A stretch of 64,000 nt of DNA, from contig NZ_JAEHJZ010000029.1 in assembly GCF_016469035.1 (NCBI RefSeq), forward strand, positions 33,303 to 97,302, given 5' to 3'. Position 1 is the first letter of the stretch; each line of letters begins with the position of its first letter. A model generated the notes under the pieces. It saw only the letters and a list, made by a program, of their open reading frames with translations. It searched no databases and was not told the origin of the DNA. Positions 60,866 to 64,000 of this stretch are shown here, in pieces. This DNA comes from Gelidibacter salicanalis (GTDB taxonomy: Bacteria; Bacteroidota; Bacteroidia; Flavobacteriales; Flavobacteriaceae). A program made the position numbers and the translations under genes.

Positions 60866-62377
60866 ATGGAAAGCCAAAACATTAAACCCAGAGAACCTCA
60901 GGATGAACCTATAATTGAAAATAAAGAACTTAATATTTGGGAAGCCCTAATTCCTGTGTTTGTACTGGTAGCGATGCTGGCGTATAATGTATATGTTTAT
61001 GGCGGTGATGCTTTAGGTGGCTCCAATCAGTTTATATTGTTGTTAGGTGGCGCTGTGGCGGCGATAGTTGGAGTTTTTAACAACGTTTCATTTGAGCAGA
61101 TGCTCGAAGAGGTTTCAGAGAATATCAAATCAACCGGAGGCGCCATACTCATTCTCCTCATGGTTGGTGCGCTTGCGGGTACATGGCTTATCAGCGGGAT
61201 TATTCCCACAATGATTTACTATGGTTTACAAATATTAAACCCTACCATATTTTTAGCGGCCTCTGTTGTCATTTGCGCTATTATCTCTGTAGCTACCGGA
61301 AGCAGCTGGACCACTTCAGCCACTGTGGGTATTGCCCTCATAGGTATTGCGGAAGCCTTAGGTGTTCCATTAGGGATGACCGCTGGGGCCATTCTTTCAG
61401 GTGCCTATTTTGGAGATAAAATTTCACCAATGAGTGATACTACCAACTTAGCACCAGCAATGGCAGGAACTGATTTGTTTACCCATATCAGATACATGCT
61501 CTACACTACGGTTCCTACGTTAATTGTTACCTTAATCGTCTTTATTATTATAGGCTTAAATTTAGACACGACGGGATCAGCAAATACTGAAGGCATTATC
61601 AAAGCTGTAGATGAAGCCGTCAATGTAAGCCCATGGCTATTTATTGTACCCCTAGTAGTCATTGTTTTAATCATTAAGAAAACGCCGCCCTTGGTAGCGC
61701 TTTTAATAGGTACCCTATTGGCCGCAGTAACCGCACTGATCTTTCAGCCCAATATTGTTGCTGCAATTGGCGGTGGAGACTCCCTAACCTTTTACACGGG
61801 GTATAAGGGGCTTATGGATGCCATTACAATAGACACTGCAATTCCAACAGACCATGAAGCTTTAAAAGGACTTTTCTCTTCTGGAGGCATGTCTAGCATG
61901 CTGGGAACCGTATGGTTGATTCTTTGCGCCATGGTTTTTGGAGGTATTATGGACGGTATTGGTGCTTTGTCAGCAATCAGTAAAGCGCTTTTAAAAATGT
62001 TTCATACGACATTCGGACTTTTCGCCAGCACCGTGGCCAGTTGTTTGGCATTAAACCTAACAGCGAGCGATCAATATTTGGCGATTGTTGTTCCTGGAAA
62101 AATGTATTCACAAGCTTATAAGGATAAAGGACTAGCGCCTGAAAACCTTTCGAGAACTTTAGAAGATAGTGGTACCGTGACTTCTGTATTAGTCCCTTGG
62201 AATACTTGTGGAGCCTACCACAGTGGTGTTTTAGGTGTTGATACGATGCATTATGCGGGGTATGCTATTTTTAACTGGTTGAGTCCATTCATGACCCTTC
62301 TATTTGCGGCGTTCAGAATAAAAATCAGACAACTCACTACCGAGAACAAAACGGCATCTTCAGAGGCAATTCAGTAA
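60866..62377 (+). CDS. NhaC-family Na+/H+ antiporter
   Basis: The 503-residue protein has about twelve membrane segments and the NhaC pattern, with ATGSSWTTSATVGIALIGI, SGAYFGDKISPMSDTTNLA and TASDQYLAIVVPGKMY. It lies alone with a long leader. It is the third Na+/H+ antiporter in the window, with NhaA and the CPA2 protein. The substrate could also be an organic ion, since the family includes malate- and lysine-linked exchangers. Confidence 0.9.
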   Translation: MESQNIKPREPQDEPIIENKELNIWEALIPVFVLVAMLAYNVYVYGGDALGGSNQFILLLGGAVAAIVGVFNNVSFEQMLEEVSENIKSTGGAILILLMVGALAGTWLISGIIPTMIYYGLQILNPTIFLAASVVICAIISVATGSSWTTSATVGIALIGIAEALGVPLGMTAGAILSGAYFGDKISPMSDTTNLAPAMAGTDLFTHIRYMLYTTVPTLIVTLIVFIIIGLNLDTTGSANTEGIIKAVDEAVNVSPWLFIVPLVVIVLIIKKTPPLVALLIGTLLAAVTALIFQPNIVAAIGGGDSLTFYTGYKGLMDAITIDTAIPTDHEALKGLFSSGGMSSMLGTVWLILCAMVFGGIMDGIGALSAISKALLKMFHTTFGLFASTVASCLALNLTASDQYLAIVVPGKMYSQAYKDKGLAPENLSRTLEDSGTVTSVLVPWNTCGAYHSGVLGVDTMHYAGYAIFNWLSPFMTLLFAAFRIKIRQLTTENKTASSEAIQ

Positions 62378-62468
62378 TTTATACTTCAAGCCTTAAAGCT
62401 ATAGCTAAAACCTATGTCAATATAATTTTATATAATAAATAACTATGATTATTTAAGAAGTAAACGGA

Positions 62469-62476
62469 TAGATTTG
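62469..62476 (+). promoter_or_regulatory. -7 promoter box of the peroxiredoxin gene
   Basis: TAGATTTG matches TAnnTTTG and lies 37 bp before the ATG at 62514. Confidence 0.65.
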
Positions 62477-62513
62477 CACTAGAAATAATAGTAATCTAAA
62501 AATTATATTTAAT

Positions 62514-63158
62514 ATGGCATTTGTAGGAAAAAAATTTCCAAATTTAAACGTAAACGCAATGAATGAAATGGGTGATACATTCAGCCTTAACATTCTTGAA
62601 GAAGCAACAAAAAACAAAAAAAAGGTAGTTTTATTCTGGTATCCAAAAGATTTTACATTTGTATGCCCAACAGAATTGCATGCATTTCAGGCAGCTTTAG
62701 GCGAATTTGAAAAACGTAACACGATTGTTATTGGTGCATCTTGTGATACTGCTGAAGTTCACTTTGCATGGTTAAGCACAGCTAAAGATAACGGTGGCAT
62801 TGAAGGTGTAACGTATCCAATTTTAGCGGACTCTAATAGAAACCTGGCGTCAACATTAGACATTTTAGACATTACCAATGAAACGTATAATGAAGATACG
62901 GGAGTTGTTACTGTTGATGGAGATAATGTGACTTACAGAGCTACTTATATTATTGATGAAGAAGGAACTGTAGTTCACGAAAGCATCAACCATATGCCAT
63001 TGGGCAGAAACGTAAATGAGTTTTTACGCTTGATTGATGCTTACACACACGTCCAAGAAAAAGGAGAAGTTTGTCCAGCAAACTGGGAAGAAGGTAAAGA
63101 TGCTATGCAAGCCAATGCAAAAGGTACTGCTGAGTACTTAAAAGCACATTTGAACTAA
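62514..63158 (+). CDS. Two-Cys peroxiredoxin (AhpC/Prx1 type)
   Basis: The 214-residue protein has the peroxidatic Cys51 in FTFVCPTELHAF and the resolving Cys187 in GEVCPANWEEG. It reduces peroxide and is recycled by thioredoxin; the thioredoxin-like gene follows 91 bp downstream. The length and motif spacing are those of typical 2-Cys enzymes. Confidence 0.95.
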   Translation: MAFVGKKFPNLNVNAMNEMGDTFSLNILEEATKNKKKVVLFWYPKDFTFVCPTELHAFQAALGEFEKRNTIVIGASCDTAEVHFAWLSTAKDNGGIEGVTYPILADSNRNLASTLDILDITNETYNEDTGVVTVDGDNVTYRATYIIDEEGTVVHESINHMPLGRNVNEFLRLIDAYTHVQEKGEVCPANWEEGKDAMQANAKGTAEYLKAHLN

Positions 63159-63249
63159 TATAACTTGTTATTGAAAGTACAGAGAGGCAATCTTATAAAG
63201 ATTAAGATTGCTTCATTCTGCTCAATTAACTTTTTAAAAAACATGTATT

Positions 63250-63564
63250 ATGGTGAAGGAATTAGAACAAGATAATTTAGGACAATTAGTATCGGACAAC
63301 GATACAGTAGTTGTTCAATATTCTGCTACTTGGTGTGGTAATTGTAGAATTATGAAACCAAAATTTAAAAAGCTGGCAACAGAAAACGAAAACATGACTT
63401 TTGTAATGGCTGATGCTGAGAAATTTCCAGAATCTAGAAAATTAGCTACCGTAGACAATTTACCTACATTTGCTATTTTTAGAAATGGAACTTTTGTAAA
63501 TCAGGTACAAACCAACAAATATGAAGTTTTAAAAGATTTAGTCAATGAAGTTATCAGTAATTAA
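63250..63564 (+). CDS. Thioredoxin-like protein (WCGNC)
   Basis: The 104-residue single thioredoxin fold has the active site ATWCGNCRIMKP (Cys29, Cys32), with Asn instead of the usual Pro, which should shift its redox potential. VDNLPTFAIFRNG gives the cis-proline. It is the likely partner of the upstream peroxiredoxin. It overlaps the following gene by 20 bp. Confidence 0.9.
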   Translation: MVKELEQDNLGQLVSDNDTVVVQYSATWCGNCRIMKPKFKKLATENENMTFVMADAEKFPESRKLATVDNLPTFAIFRNGTFVNQVQTNKYEVLKDLVNEVISN

Positions 63565-63802
63565 ACATCTGACTCAATTTATTGAGGACAATGATGAAGA
63601 TTTTGTAGTAGAGACTATTGAAACTTTAGAGCATCTTACAGAAGTACCTTCTTTAAAAGATGAAGAATTGGATGTTATTGGAGAGTTGATATCAAATATG
63701 TATGGCGCTTTAGAAGTCCATAAAATGGTTAAGGAAGGCACGCCTAAAAAGGAAGCTTTAAACAACTTCATGTCTCGCGTATTAGGATCTATAGACAAAT
63801 AA
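63545..63802 (+). CDS. DUF6952-like small protein
   Basis: The 85-residue acidic helical protein opens MKLSVIKHLTQFIEDNDEDF and follows the thioredoxin-like gene with a 20-bp overlap. It resembles small proteins found in this position in other flavobacteria (DUF6952). The function is unknown; coupling suggests a part in peroxide handling. Confidence 0.75.
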   Translation: MKLSVIKHLTQFIEDNDEDFVVETIETLEHLTEVPSLKDEELDVIGELISNMYGALEVHKMVKEGTPKKEALNNFMSRVLGSIDK

Positions 63803-63828
63803 CACAACACTATTTTAGAATAAAAAAA

Positions 63829-63846
63829 CCACTTCATCCGAAGTGG
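63829..63846 (+). terminator. Terminator of the peroxiredoxin operon
   Basis: CCACTTC (63829-63835) pairs with GAAGTGG (63840-63846) around a 4-nt loop, with a long A run before and T run after it. Confidence 0.9.
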
Positions 63847-63954
63847 TTTTTTTATTAAGACTTGATGCGTTGTCAATAAAGCATTTAAATTTGTTACTGT
63901 AACCTTTAGTACGGAAAAGTATTTGGGCAAACAATAACAAAACTCAAATGAACA

Positions 63955-63977
63955 ACCTCGACCCAAGGGTACGAGGT
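63955..63977. repeat. Short structured repeat at window end
   Basis: ACCTCG (63955-63960) pairs with CGAGGT (63972-63977), and the inner ACCC pairs with GGGT. It resembles a hairpin element common in flavobacterial genomes, but only one copy is in the window. Confidence 0.5.
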
Positions 63978-64000
63978 ATCAAGTAGAAGTTCCTTTTTTA

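Noticed and set aside
63892-63904. GTTACTGTAAC as a fourth Crp/Fnr-type site
   Set aside because: The half-sites are in the opposite order and spacing to GTAAC-N4-GTTAC, and no matching -7 box follows at the shared distance.

Overview
The window looks like a chromosomal segment of a Bacteroidota bacterium, most likely a marine or halotolerant member of the Flavobacteriaceae. The DNA is AT-rich. Promoter-like sites match the Bacteroidota -7 consensus TAnnTTTG, and ribosome-binding purine runs are weak. Lipoprotein signals are frequent, and several families are typical of the group (DUF2141, DUF3365, DUF6952-like, META, TolC-RND pumps, GxxExxY). BCCT, NhaA, NhaC, CPA2 and MscS proteins point to life in salt. 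No rRNA, tRNA, CRISPR array, phage block or intact transposase was seen.

Layout. 1-1064: end of an Mla-type lipid ABC transporter. 1065-1857: decayed DNA with a dispersed repeat. 1858-5506: L,D-transpeptidase, universal stress protein and BCCT transporter. 5779-16561: a sulfur/thiol region. It holds a Cys-containing Crp/Fnr regulator, a broken heavy-metal-associated (HMA) gene, a haem lipoprotein, four methyltransferases around a persulfide-dioxygenase/rhodanese fusion, two SoxB/5'-nucleotidase-like proteins, a TlpA thioredoxin, DsrE and DoxX proteins. 16680-18704: cation/proton antiporter. 19008-27238: a TetR-controlled YbhGFSR-like ABC exporter whose ATPase is split in two, invaded by a GxxExxY gene between inverted repeats. 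27250-31394: accessory genes, including a LOG protein, cytochrome b, an OMPLA-like protein and an ATP-cone nuclease. 31584-38827: an RND efflux system with PII-like, DUF2892 and rhodanese proteins. 38904-53872: mostly housekeeping, envelope and stress genes (MscS, Dps, NDH-2, NhaA, cardiolipin synthase, META, GltS-like, thioredoxin, CsbD, first M28 peptidase). 53979-64000: second M28 peptidase, a TPP riboswitch with no thiamine gene behind it, dihydrolipoyl dehydrogenase, Lrp with a trans-sulfuration-type enzyme, NhaC, peroxiredoxin and thioredoxin.

The strongest unexplained signal is a shared control module. The 14-bp operator GTAAC-N4-GTTAC lies at 6417, 16585 and 31520. In all three cases its centre is exactly 29.5 bp upstream of a TAnnTTTG box, the spacing expected of a class II Crp/Fnr activator site. 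This predicts one regulon, probably run by the local Crp/Fnr protein, joining the HMA/haem-lipoprotein locus, the DoxX-DsrE-SoxB-like-TlpA operon and the RND pump locus. By inference it handles reactive sulfur, thiol or metal stress. Other notable points are the orphan TPP riboswitch, the GxxExxY inverted-repeat module, the complementary degenerate motifs of the two exporter ATPases, and several structured dispersed repeats.
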